Shown piece after piece: positions 37,498 through 47,427 of a DNA stretch of 64,000 bases; within the stretch, counting starts at the first letter, position 1; every line of letters begins with the position of its first letter. The notes under the pieces were generated by a model, which made no database searches, was not told where the DNA came from, and worked only from the letters and a program-made list of their open reading frames with translations. Location: positions 1 through 64,000 of the forward strand of contig JASANE010018585.1 of NCBI GenBank assembly GCA_030248225.1, given 5' to 3'. This DNA comes from Trileptium ribeirensis (lineage: Eukaryota > Nematoda > Enoplea > Enoplida > Thoracostomopsidae). A program made the translations under genes and the position numbers.

Positions 37498-37615
37498 GGC
37501 ACGAAAGCAAATGGAACTTGACTCAATGTCAATCGAAGAGCAGGCGGCAGTGTTCGAAGTCCAAGTGCTTCAGGCGAAAACGATCGCTGATGAGGCTGAT
37601 CGAAAATATGAAGAG
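37498..37615 (+). CDS. lev-11: Tropomyosin exon 4a (alternative)
   Basis: 118 nt. Its first base completes an arginine codon begun in exon 3. It encodes ARKQMELDSMSIEEQAAVFE then VQVLQAKTIADEADRKYEE, residues 126-164. The ARK start and the ADEADRKYEE end match the family's exon 4. The middle is unusual, with MELDSM and a Phe. The acceptor is an atypical ATAAAG and the donor is GTTACA, both weaker than in the other exon-4 copies. It is the first of four exon-4 alternatives and the only one with the canonical ARK opening. Confidence 0.88.
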
Positions 37616-39267
37616 GTTACACGAACCATCATGTTTTTCTATGCGTTTGCATGTCATTGCTTCTCTCAGGATCTCAGTTTCAAATTATAGTTCCTTGAAC
37701 TAAAATATACACGACGCCGTTGGAAAGCAACAAAATAACTTTTTTCCTTTATTTCATAAAATATTCTACACTTCCTTCATAGGTCCTCTGCAGTCATCAG
37801 GTATACGCTACACAAGTTGCCTCCAATTTGTTGTTTGAGGTTTCAGATTTTACGCTGTTTCTGCTATTTTATTTGACACAAAAATTTCCTTACCGACTTT
37901 CCATACTGATTTTCCTGGTAATGCATGATAAAACCTTAAATAACAATGTAGTATAATACTAGTCTGTAGCAAATTGACGTATATTTAGTTGCCAAGATGA
38001 CGATAAAAATTGCTATAACAGCGTTTGCTGTATAACGACATGCTACAACAATTCCTGCTTTATAAACACGGGCTTCGAATAATTTATTAATTTTAATTGT
38101 GTAAATAATTTAATTAATGTTTCATTCTGTGGTACCTCAATACACTGCTGCTCAATTAAGGTAAGATTTTATGTTTTATTTTACTCACGGTTTAGATTTT
38201 CGGTCTTTGTAGGAAATTAAGATTTTAAAGATATGTGTTCGAAAAGATGCCTCATGACTGACTTAAAATGATTTATAGATATATTATGAATTTTGCCATC
38301 AATTAATAGTGACAGCAAGCCAAGATGAGTTGTAATAATATTGACCCTACAATACCTTACAATATAATACCTTACAATATAATACCTTACAATAACTTTC
38401 GTATCACTTCGCAACCGATGAACCGCTGCAGCTATTATATTTTGACGAAGCTTGACTCAGGTCCTGTGCTTCGTTACAAATCTATCTAGGGCCATAGATA
38501 TTGGGAGGGCAGTTGAGGACAGGGTATGCTGCCCGCTAATTTTTACTGATAAACGTGTAAAATTTAAGTGGTGAAATTATAATTAAACGAACGGAAAAGG
38601 CCCGGCCCACACACTTTTTACCGACATCCTCCACCTTTGAAAATATTGCGACGCATCTGAACCTACCCTTATGCAAAAGCAGTTCATCTAATTTACAGGC
38701 TAAATGATATAAGTTTATATTGTTCAGAATTTGAACTGAAAACTTTGAAGATCAAAATCTAAACTGTATTTGTCGAAAATGTGAGCAGGAATTGTTTGTA
38801 ATTTGTTTGCTTTTCTAGTAAATCTGAACGTTTGAATATCACCGTGATTATTATATTCTGTCGTTTATTGGTTTAAAAGACAACCCCTGGAAACTATGAA
38901 TAGCGTTAAAACGTTGCAGTTTACTTAAATGCAAATACAGCCAAAAATATGTGTTCTGATTTTGAGCAGTTTGTGTTCAAATATTGATGTCCTCATTTTG
39001 ATGTAAAGACTTTACATATGAACGCATGCGCATACTAGCGGAACTGTTAGAAACTTATTAGGTCCGAATATATATTCATATATAATTACGTATATATGGA
39101 AATCTATACATAAAGTTATATATACATGAACCATACAGTTAAACAAATAAACCGGTGATGGCGTTTAATGAAGTGGTTTCCTAAAACTAATAGAGTTGGC
39201 CATTCTATTAAAATCAATCAATTATCAGCGTTCAAGCTCAATGTTTATCTTTATTACAAACATGTAG
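37616..39267 (+). other. Intron 4a-4b
   Basis: 1.65 kb. It contains three copies of a 16 bp AATACCTTACAATAT-type repeat near 38,350-38,395. Nothing else is recognised. Confidence 0.65.
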
Positions 39268-39385
39268 CGGTCTCAAGGAATACGAGATCAAATCGCAACA
39301 CTCGGAAAACAAAGTGTACGAATTGGAAGCCCAGTTGCTTTCTGCGACTGAGATTGCAGCCGATGCCGATCGTAAATACGACGAG
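39268..39385 (+). CDS. lev-11: Tropomyosin exon 4b (alternative)
   Basis: 118 nt in the same phase as 4a. It encodes GLKEYEIKSQHSENKVYELE then AQLLSATEIAADADRKYDE. Acceptor ACATGTAG, donor GTACCT. The end (DADRKYDE) is canonical. The start, GLKEYEIKSQ, replaces the usual RKVMENR-type sequence and is shared with 4c and 4d. It differs from 4d at four residues (Gly/Ser at the start, Ser/Ala, Leu/Gln, Glu/Asp), so it is the oldest branch of that trio. Confidence 0.92.
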
Positions 39386-39439
39386 GTACCTGTGCACTAC
39401 TCGCTCGATGTTTGTACTTTGTACACCGTTGCAATGTCA

Positions 39440-39565
39440 GAATATTTACTGCTTTACAATGTATTAACGCCGATGTATTAACGTCAATTTCTAGCCAGCT
39501 ATATTGCTATTCGTATATCTGTTCTATAAAGTCGGTATGTAATGTTTTGTGTATAGCTTACACAA
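39440..39565 (+). repeat. Intron segment paralogous to 40,795-40,935
   Basis: The phrases CGATGTATTAACGTCAATTT and GTAATGTTTTGTGTATAGCT recur in order about 1.36 kb downstream as CAATGTATTAACGTCCATTT and GTAATGTTTTGTGTATTGCT. This copy lies just after exon 4b. Confidence 0.7.
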
Positions 39566-40794
39566 CGCAGAATTGGGTTGGCTTACACAAGGCAAAAGGT
39601 TCTCAGTTGAGTAGCGTAAATATATTTATTACCGTTTACTGTTTATCCTTGGTGCATGCATACATTGATTCAGCAATAAAGCTATGATTCTTTTTCAGCT
39701 TTACGGCAAAAGATAACTTGGGCATGATAGCTTTAACAAACATGTGCTCAAAAATGGCTATCAAAGACGAGCTATCAGTCTAGGATAATACCTACCAAAT
39801 ATACCAAAACGTCGCTAATCATTATATTAAAATAAATTTATGCAGTTTTACATAAGATCATGTTGTCTTGCTGTGATATACAGTATATTATACTAAAACG
39901 CGATTTTTACTGCAACATCTATAACTCAAGAAAAATATTTACGGAAAGTTGTTATTTTCTTACCATTGGATGTTATTACAGCACGGCATTTACAGGTAAA
40001 ATTATTTGCCTGTACTTCCTTCCGTTTTCAAGCAAATGTTGAACAATAAAAATTTTCCAGGCTAAAATCAGTTCGGATTATGATGTTATCATCTATAACT
40101 TTGTAAGGAATTAAACTAATGGGTTAAAGTTTTCGTAACGTTGATAGCATAAAGTAACATACTTGTAGTAATGACATTCGTGCATATAATACTGTAGCGA
40201 GTTATTACTTGAGATTGGTTGCCCAGTTTGATTCGTTGTTAGAGCATGTTCCAGTTAGACAGAACGCTCACTAACAGCCTCTGCGCTAGTGAAGTATAGT
40301 CTGTAGTTCTGCTTTTGACCAAATGTTGTTGCTGTCATCTATTACTTTGATTCAGGATAAATATCTACATGTACTCATAATATAAATATCTACATAATAC
40401 ATGTGTTCTGTAGTGGCATACGTATGGTGTGAAATTTGGAAGAGATCCACTCTTTATTGGAGTTAGCGGGCCAAAGCTGCATTCGAAAAAGCCACATTCT
40501 GTTTTATTTTGTCTGTTGACTCGTTAATCAATTAACATATTTGACACAATTTAAAATACGGCCACTGATTACTTCTAGTTTTATTGCTCACATATGTTGA
40601 AATATTGATATAAATGTAATAGTGGGATAAATTGTTCAAAATCGTTATATTTTTTATCGTTAGCTGCATATTGTAGCTATTGATCTTCATACTTTCATTT
40701 TAATTACACGAGTATCACTTACAGACACACAAACATTAAATGAGGTTTATAACCCAACTGTCTCAGTGCAGCGTATAGTAAATGTATCTGCGTG

Positions 40795-40935
40795 TCAACA
40801 TATTTATCGGTTTCCAAGGGACTAACGCCAATGTATTAACGTCCATTTCTGGCTATTTAAATGGCAGCGATTCGTTTACACAATGTCTACTTAGAGTACT
40901 CGTGTAATGTTTTGTGTATTGCTTGTGAAAACTGT
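40795..40935 (+). repeat. Intron segment paralogous to 39,440-39,565
   Basis: Second copy of the segment that follows exon 4b. I looked upstream of it for a dead exon-4 copy and could not see one. Confidence 0.7.
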
Positions 40936-43900
40936 GTTTCTGAGTTTTTGCGTGTAATTATTATGGTAATGTATCCATCATATATATATACATACAAATT
41001 GTAAGAAACTAATAAATATTATACACAGCCGATTGTGCATGCATTAAAAATATAACAGTTTCTAAGCAAAATATGCAACGACCAATTTTATACACAAAAT
41101 TATGTAGAAAATTTACAGATTTGGCTATGTTACACTATTTTTAAATTATTTCTTATATTTATCGCCTTTTAGATTTTACATTAGCCGGTTGTTAGCCCGC
41201 TGTGGTCGGTTTGGTTTTATTGTCGGTGTTTTATTGATGTCCTGTCGCAATTCTGTCAGTCCGTTAACTGAATGTCATTTTTGTAATGTTATTCGTTTGA
41301 TTACAATTAATACAAAATTCAAAAATTTCAAATGGAACACTATTGTAATTTATTGTCCCGAGCAGTGGATATCACGACATATATATTCATGTTTTACCGT
41401 GAATTATGTTTGTTTAGCAATTATTGTTTGAAAATTGGTATATGACATGGATTCTAAAAACGAATAGTATATTTTCGGCGGAATTTAAAAGCATCCAACA
41501 GTGATTATGCAATGTGTAAGAATTAGAGGATTACAACAATAAGAAGTACTTTGCACGCGTTCCCAGGACTTGCATCACTCGCAATAAATGTCCTGATAAT
41601 TGTCGAAAATGTGTTTTGATTTCATTTTCAAAGTGTATCAATTTAAATTTAAAATAGCAGGACGCTGCTGTCATAGTTTTTTTTGGTTATTAAGCTGATT
41701 AACTGGTTGTGTCAAAAGTACTTGTATTGTTGTTAGGAATGTCGCGTGGTTTGTATTGAAACAATGTTAATACGAGGTTGAAACCCACGCCAGTCGGCAT
41801 ATTCTGATACCATCATCTGTCAAGTTATTATGTAAATGTAATTATAGAAATATTAAATCACATGGTGATCAGTGTATAAAATGAACAATAAGATAAGAGA
41901 CAAAGAACAAATGGTACAACTGAGACGGTCTGTGAAGATGATATGTATTATGGTTACTAGAACGCAGGTGGAAACAGGATTTCTGCTTTTCGTTTCCATG
42001 CTTGGTTCATATATAACGCTTTCTAATTGCTTGTGTTGGTTCAACACGTATGGTTTGTGGGTTGGGTGATAATCATCAGTTTAGACTTAAGTTAAAAGAA
42101 CAAAAACATAAATAACGTTTCAAAGTTGCAGTTTATGAAACGAATTTGGAGGCGTGCCATAGCTTGGCATGTTCGAAAATATTTCTCACGTAATCGCGGA
42201 GAGTATCGGTGATTTATTGTTGGAAATGTCTACTACATTAAGATTTTCTAAACTTGATCTCAACACCGTCACCAGGGCTAGATGGCCAATGGTCAGCCTT
42301 GACCATTATCTCAAATTTTGGACAGAAGTGACAGCAAAGAACTACAAAATTGATTGGTATCGTATCAGCAACCCATCTCTATAGTAGCATTACTGTAATA
42401 CTGGTAGACACTGTCGCATTTTTTGCGCTTGAAGTTATATTAATGTTGTTATCTGTAGTATATTTAATATACCAAAATACACGTTTAAATGTATAAATTC
42501 TGAGCTATTAAGTACCTAACTTCAGTTGCTTAATTGTTCTTCTGGCTTTTGTTTTTATGGATTTGCTTATTCAACGAATATTAACCGATAGCTGGTTTTT
42601 GTACTGCTTTTAAAAAGAAATGTTGCTAAGAAAAATGTTAGTCGCTTTTGTTTGTACCGAGAAAATTTTGCTGGCTTTCTAAGTATATTTTCGGCGTCAT
42701 AGTTTTCCTTTGTATGAATGATTCGCTACCGACACGATTTTCCTTAAAAAAATGCCAAATCTACAACTATAATGGATATACTTACCTTTTGCTGTATTGT
42801 GTCGACAAAAGTGCTCGTAGAGTTGAAAGAAATTTGATTTACTAGCCCTGCTAATTATATTAAAATTTGAACAATGTTTTTCGTGACTAAGAGATAATTA
42901 GGGCACGGTCAGATACTCACGATCTATTGTGAGTCCTTTTATATTTTTTCTCATTACCTACGCAAAAAAATTATTATGAACCTTAACACAACGCGCACAG
43001 TAATGTCCAGTCTAGAAACTACCGTTTATCGAATACATTGTTTGCTCTAATCTTGAAAATATTTGACCCCACAGTAATTCTTATTTCGCATTAATTCCGC
43101 AAATACTATGTGTTTGTATACATGGGAGGTGATGGCGTTATTATATAATAAATAATGAAGTTTTAGCTTGTATATCTTAACCAGTTTATGTAACCCTTTC
43201 AGGCATACAGCCACACGGGTGTGAAAGTGAACGTTGCGACGCGATGCTCATACTGAGTTGGTCGTGCGACGTGCGTTTGCATGTGCGTTGTTAGCTAGCT
43301 TTGTGAGGTTCATTAAAAACCTAGCATCAACTCGTAAATGTTTCGTATTGCCGAACGGGATAGTCTCTCACCGAAACGATCTAGGCTTAATCCGCCGTAT
43401 TGGCAAAAGTTTGGTCAGCATTGTATCAAATACACAATAATTCATGCGTGAAAGTGTTAAAAATTACAAAAAAAATAGCGAATAGCGTAAAGATGAAAAA
43501 TATTTGGCAGCGCCTCTCGCAGGACAGTCTGCCATGAATGTATATAAACATAAGTATTATCTTTGTTGGTATTTACTGTTTTGTTTATAAATCTGTGGTT
43601 CGTTGTCCTCGCGGGTCATGTATGTGTGCATCTTTTGCAAACTGATTTTGTGTAAAGAAAAATTACAGAATAATGTTTAGCTTAGGTAAACGTTCACTGC
43701 ATTGGCAGCGTTACATGTTAAGCTGTGCATGTTATTATTATGTAATTGCTCATATACCAAAACACGCAACATGATCGTCCGTTGTGATTTATTTAAAACT
43801 TTTACTCTGAATTTTTTCTGTTGCTTGATTTTTTCGATTCATATCAAAGTCTGAACAGTTTACATCAGAAAAAATTCTTACAACCGTAGAAACAAATTCA

Positions 43901-44024
43901 AGCTAACTACCTATATTGACGTTTTATAATTCAATAATTTGTGTGTCTAAAAATTTAAGTATATCAAAAGAATGATTTCTTTTATTCCACTTATATATAC
44001 TATGGATGTATAAACACATACAAT

Positions 44025-44143
44025 CACGGGCGGCGATTCAAGGGGGATAAGGGCGTTGCATCACCCCAGAAATCAAGATCCGGGAATAAGAACTAAAGAA
44101 AAATTATGCTCACCCCCACTATTTTTTGGGATCACCGCCCATG
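44025..44143. mobile_element. 119 bp hAT-like MITE with 8 bp target duplication
   Basis: The left end is CACGGGCGGCGATTC and the right end, reverse-complemented, is CATGGGCGGTGATCC. The element is flanked by perfect direct repeats CATACAAT at 44,017-44,024 and 44,144-44,151. An 8 bp duplication and termini starting CA with a GGGCGG block are typical of hAT transposons. No ORF. The interior is mostly G-rich at one end and C-rich at the other. Confidence 0.85.
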
Positions 44144-44274
44144 CATACAATCAACATTATGTTGCGCCCGAAATCGCTGTTCATAGCGGTCAAATAATGG
44201 TTATAATTAGTGTCTGACTCTGAGTATTGAAACAAATGTGACACTCAAGAGCCGTCGAGATTGTTTCGTTGACA

Positions 44275-44645
44275 AGGTCGTTTCGTTGTCAGTATGGCAT
44301 TTATTTCCTATTGAAAGACATTTCGGTTTTGAATTTCATCGATGTACAATGGCAAGCACTGTGGCCGCCATTTCCTGCATTTTATTCAGAATCCGATTTT
44401 CAACGAATCCAACCCTTTCTGTATAACACGCCGCCACATGAGTCTGGTACTAGGAGCAGGTTATTTCCAGCAGTCTGAAAGGTGAAACAGTATTCCACGT
44501 AGTGGGTCGTTGTTCATTTGCCGTTGAAAGGCATTTCGGTCTTGAGCTCCATCGATGCACAATGGCAAGCGCTGTGATCGCAAGTTTCTGTGGTTTACTC
44601 AGAATGTGATTTTCACCAAATCCAATGCTTTCCAACGAACGCCAT
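44275..44645. repeat. Diverged tandem duplication, about 213 bp period
   Basis: TTGAAAGACATTTCGG at 44,312 recurs as TTGAAAGGCATTTCGG at 44,524. CATCGATG-ACAATGGCAAGC and CTCAGAAT/TTCAGAAT blocks follow in the same order. The two halves are clearly related but diverged. Confidence 0.75.
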
Positions 44646-44885
44646 TCATAGGACGTAAAGCGTATTTCGAGCGAGGCATTCTGGCAACATGGCCAAGTCA
44701 AACAAGCTTTCTTTTATGTGAGTTGCCAGCTCGTCGTTGGAGTTTTACATTTCATATGCAATCGCAATAATGACACTCGGTCCTTATAGTATTGCTTTAT
44801 TTAAAAATGGGTATAATTTTAAATTTACTGAAAATATGTGTAAGTGTACACTGGCACCCAGGAAAGGGGATACAGAGAATATACC

Positions 44886-45224
44886 CTAGCCCTTTGTGAT
44901 TCCACTAAGAGTACCGTTTTTAATACAAAATATTGTGCGCAAAGTGACCAGATGGACAGTTCCTAGTTTAAATAAACAAAGTTCTGTTTGATTCAGCGCC
45001 GCCATATGTTTTGTATTCCGGCCTTTGTGAATGCCTCCAATATTACGACCACCTTCGTGACGAACTTCAAACTCATCGTCGGATGCGACGACATTAAGAT
45101 GATACATCGTTTTGGCTTGGTCACTGCAATTTTCAACCATGACTTTGTACTTTGCCATGAGTATCGTTACCAGAAACGTTAGAATGTTACATTCAACGGT
45201 TCTTGACCCAAACAAAGTGCCCAT
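44886..45224 (-). other. Protein-like minus-strand ORF, possible gene remnant
   Basis: Its most protein-like stretch is MAKYKVMVENCSDQAKTMYH followed by LNVVASDDEFEVRHEGGRNI and GGIHKGRNTK. Composition here is less AT-rich than neighbouring intron. The ORF's upstream and downstream ends read like random sequence. I recognise no family. It may be a fragment of a retroposed gene or transposon, or chance. Confidence 0.25.
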
Positions 45225-46559
45225 CCTGCAGAAGATTCTCGATTGCCGCTGACTGTAGACTAAAAGCGGGAAGCCGTCGAAACACTTATATCGAAAATAG
45301 CTGGACTTCGATTTTTACCTGCAGAATGCCGCGTGTGCACCGGGAACGAAAAAGTCGTTTCAGGCTTCCAGGGATTGGTCTGCAGTTGACATTTCTGCTC
45401 TTTTGTTAAATTGGCAGCCAGACTTAATATACACCCAATATCCCACTGCTTCGCTAGGGGTTCTTCAATACATCGGAAGCCGTTTCAGGATCGCCTGGCT
45501 ATCATGCGTGTGGCGTTCATGCTTCCGTGACAACTGATACACCACAAGCTGTTGGAGGGCGCCGAGGATTAAAATATCACAGAGTGTCTCCTAGACGTTT
45601 TGGTGTGCGAGGATCTCGTTAATAGATGACATTTTCGACCATATTTGCTAGTACAATTTGTGCGCAGGATAGGAATTCAAACGTAAGAAAATAAACTTCC
45701 GGATTAAAGGCGATTATTTTAAAACCATATCGTCACAGTAACATGGAGGGCCTGGGATCGTGCTGTGGATTTATGTGCGGGTCAATTTCTAAGACCGTTG
45801 TCGCGTATCCTTTCTTTCGGAAAATGCTAGGTATGCTACTAATTTGCTATTACTGCATGTTGTCAAAACAACATTCTGTTATGAAAACATTCCGAGCAAA
45901 TATGTCGTGTTAGCGATTGGTAGTACATATCTGTATTAAAGTAAGTTATGTTTTGATTTAAATATTTCAAGTACAATCCTCTAACCCGATCACAGCTTGA
46001 TTTTGTAGCTCGATCCAATGTTGGCATTAATAATATGATATTATAGTATGTAATTGTCTGGACAACTCCTGCAGGTTTTGCGCTAATTATTGCACTAAGT
46101 ATGGAATTAAACAAACCTAACAATCGGCCAACAGCTCGGGTGATGGTAAGAATTCTTTGGTTGTTTATACTATAATATTATTTGTCCATAGTCCAGAGCT
46201 GCTTTTTGCTACATTTTCTGCTTTGTGCTTCTATTTATTGCATTGATGTACATATAATTACGGATGTATATCTGTCATACTCACTGTACGCAATTATTAT
46301 CTACATATTTAGCTAAAACATTGGGTCGTTCTTTTGCCGGCAACCTATGCCAAAAATTGCCAATTTATAAAATACTGAATTGGTTTTACAATTGTTCGGC
46401 ATCATATTATCAAAACAATTTAAAAAAATACGTTTCGCCTTGATCATAGGAACGTTTTTCAAATTGTCTTGTTGCCGAGAGGACGGCTTACCATTTCTTG
46501 AACATTTTAAAACCATTGTCATTTTCACATGTATTCTACTCAATATGCGGATCTCTGAG

Positions 46560-46655
46560 GGGTGGAAGGATGGTTCACCCTGGCACAGGTTCGAACACAC
46601 GATCTTATCATCGTTAGTCTAACACTATGCCAAATGAGCCACTCGGTGTTATGGT
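46560..46655 (-). mobile_element. tRNA-derived SINE-like fragment
   Basis: On the minus strand, TGGCTCATTTGGCATAGTG resembles a pol III A box and GTGTTCGAACC a B box, with tRNA-like spacing. It does not fold into a convincing intact tRNA, so I read it as a SINE head or tRNA pseudogene. Confidence 0.5.
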
Positions 46656-46705
46656 ATGTTTTATCATTATCAAATAGCTGTGTCCAAAACGTTTGTGGTC
46701 TCTTA

Positions 46706-46815
46706 CAGAAATCGCATATTATTTAAAATTAACCACATTTTCGTGTTCTGTAGAGGCTTGCAGAAATCGCATATTATTTAAAATTAACCACATTTTCGTG
46801 TTCTGTAGAGGCTTG
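46706..46815 (+). repeat. Perfect 55 bp tandem duplication across the exon 4c acceptor
   Basis: The 55 bp unit beginning CAGAAATCGCATATTATTTA occurs at 46,706-46,760 and again at 46,761-46,815 with no differences seen. Each unit ends TTCTGTAGAGGCTTG, so it carries both the 3' splice site and the first seven bases of exon 4c. Only the second copy runs on into the exon. Confidence 0.96.
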
Positions 46816-46926
46816 AAAGAGTACGAAATCAAATCACAACATGCTGAAAACAAAGTCTACGAACTGGAAGCACAATTTCAGTCCGCAACAGATATTGCTG
46901 CTGATGCGGATAGAAAATACGATGAG
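46809..46926 (+). CDS. lev-11: Tropomyosin exon 4c (alternative)
   Basis: 118 nt. It encodes GLKEYEIKSQHAENKVYELE then AQFQSATDIAADADRKYDE. Acceptor TTCTGTAG, donor GTAAAT. It is nearly identical to exon 4d in protein (37 of 39 residues; Gly/Ser first, Phe/Leu in AQFQ/AQLQ). DNA differences are mostly synonymous, so protein sequence has been held by selection. A duplicated decoy acceptor lies 55 bases upstream. Use of the decoy would add 55 nt and hit an in-frame TAA after nine codons. The Phe sits in the coiled-coil region and may be core-facing. Confidence 0.93.
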
Positions 46927-47309
46927 GTAAATAGATATTTGGTCATAAAAATTGGGCAGTAATTATCGTAAAAGACGAATCGTGTCAAGGTCCCAACTCT
47001 TTTGGCATGCGGTCATGCTTTGCATGTGCTAGACATGTTATCATGTCTCATCAGTTTGATATTGTTTGTTGTCAACGTTTGCAAAACGCCCGCTATAAAC
47101 CTTCTAGCTTCTATAACTTGACTGAAATAGAAGAAAATTCTAGATAACGTGTAAAGGTTTGGTCCTTGACAACATTTCGTCAACATTTTTATTTCATTCC
47201 ATCCGGGATACTTTCGCAATAATAATTTTTTCCACTATTCTATTTCTACTAACTATTAGTAGCAATATAAGTTGTTTTTCTTTTTACTTTTACTTTTCCT
47301 GTTCTGTAG
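46927..47309 (+). other. Intron 4c-4d
   Basis: 383 nt of AT-rich DNA ending in a T-rich tract before the 4d acceptor. It is among the shortest introns of the gene. Nothing else is recognised. Confidence 0.7.
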
Positions 47310-47427
47310 AAGCCTGAAAGAGTATGAAATCAAATCACAACATGCTGAGAACAAGGTTTACGAACTTGAAGCTCAGTTGCAATCTGCAACTGATATCGCA
47401 GCCGATGCTGATCGTAAATATGACGAG
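47310..47427 (+). CDS. lev-11: Tropomyosin exon 4d (alternative)
   Basis: 118 nt. It encodes SLKEYEIKSQHAENKVYELE then AQLQSATDIAADADRKYDE. Acceptor TTCTGTAG after a long T-rich tract (the strongest acceptor of the cluster), donor GTAAAA. It is the last exon-4 alternative and lies 6.1 kb before exon 5. The phase joins it to either exon 3 and to exon 5. Confidence 0.94.

Larger units (their letters stand above)
39386..46705 (+). other. Intron 4b-4c
   Basis: 7.4 kb, the longest intron seen. It includes two paralogous segments (about 39,440-39,565 and 40,795-40,935), a 119 bp hAT-like MITE (44,025-44,143), a diverged 213 bp tandem duplication near 44,275-44,645, a less AT-rich stretch of about 44,200-45,620 with protein-like minus-strand ORFs, and a SINE-like fragment (46,560-46,655). 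No further exon-4 copy was recognised. Confidence 0.65.

Noticed and set aside
46560..46655. Functional tRNA gene
   Set aside because: The promoter boxes match, but I could not pair acceptor and anticodon stems convincingly.
46693..46962. 89-codon ORF reading through the 55 bp duplication into exon 4c
   Set aside because: The upstream part is intron sequence duplicated by chance in frame. The exon border at 46,809 is fixed by phase and by exons 4b and 4d.
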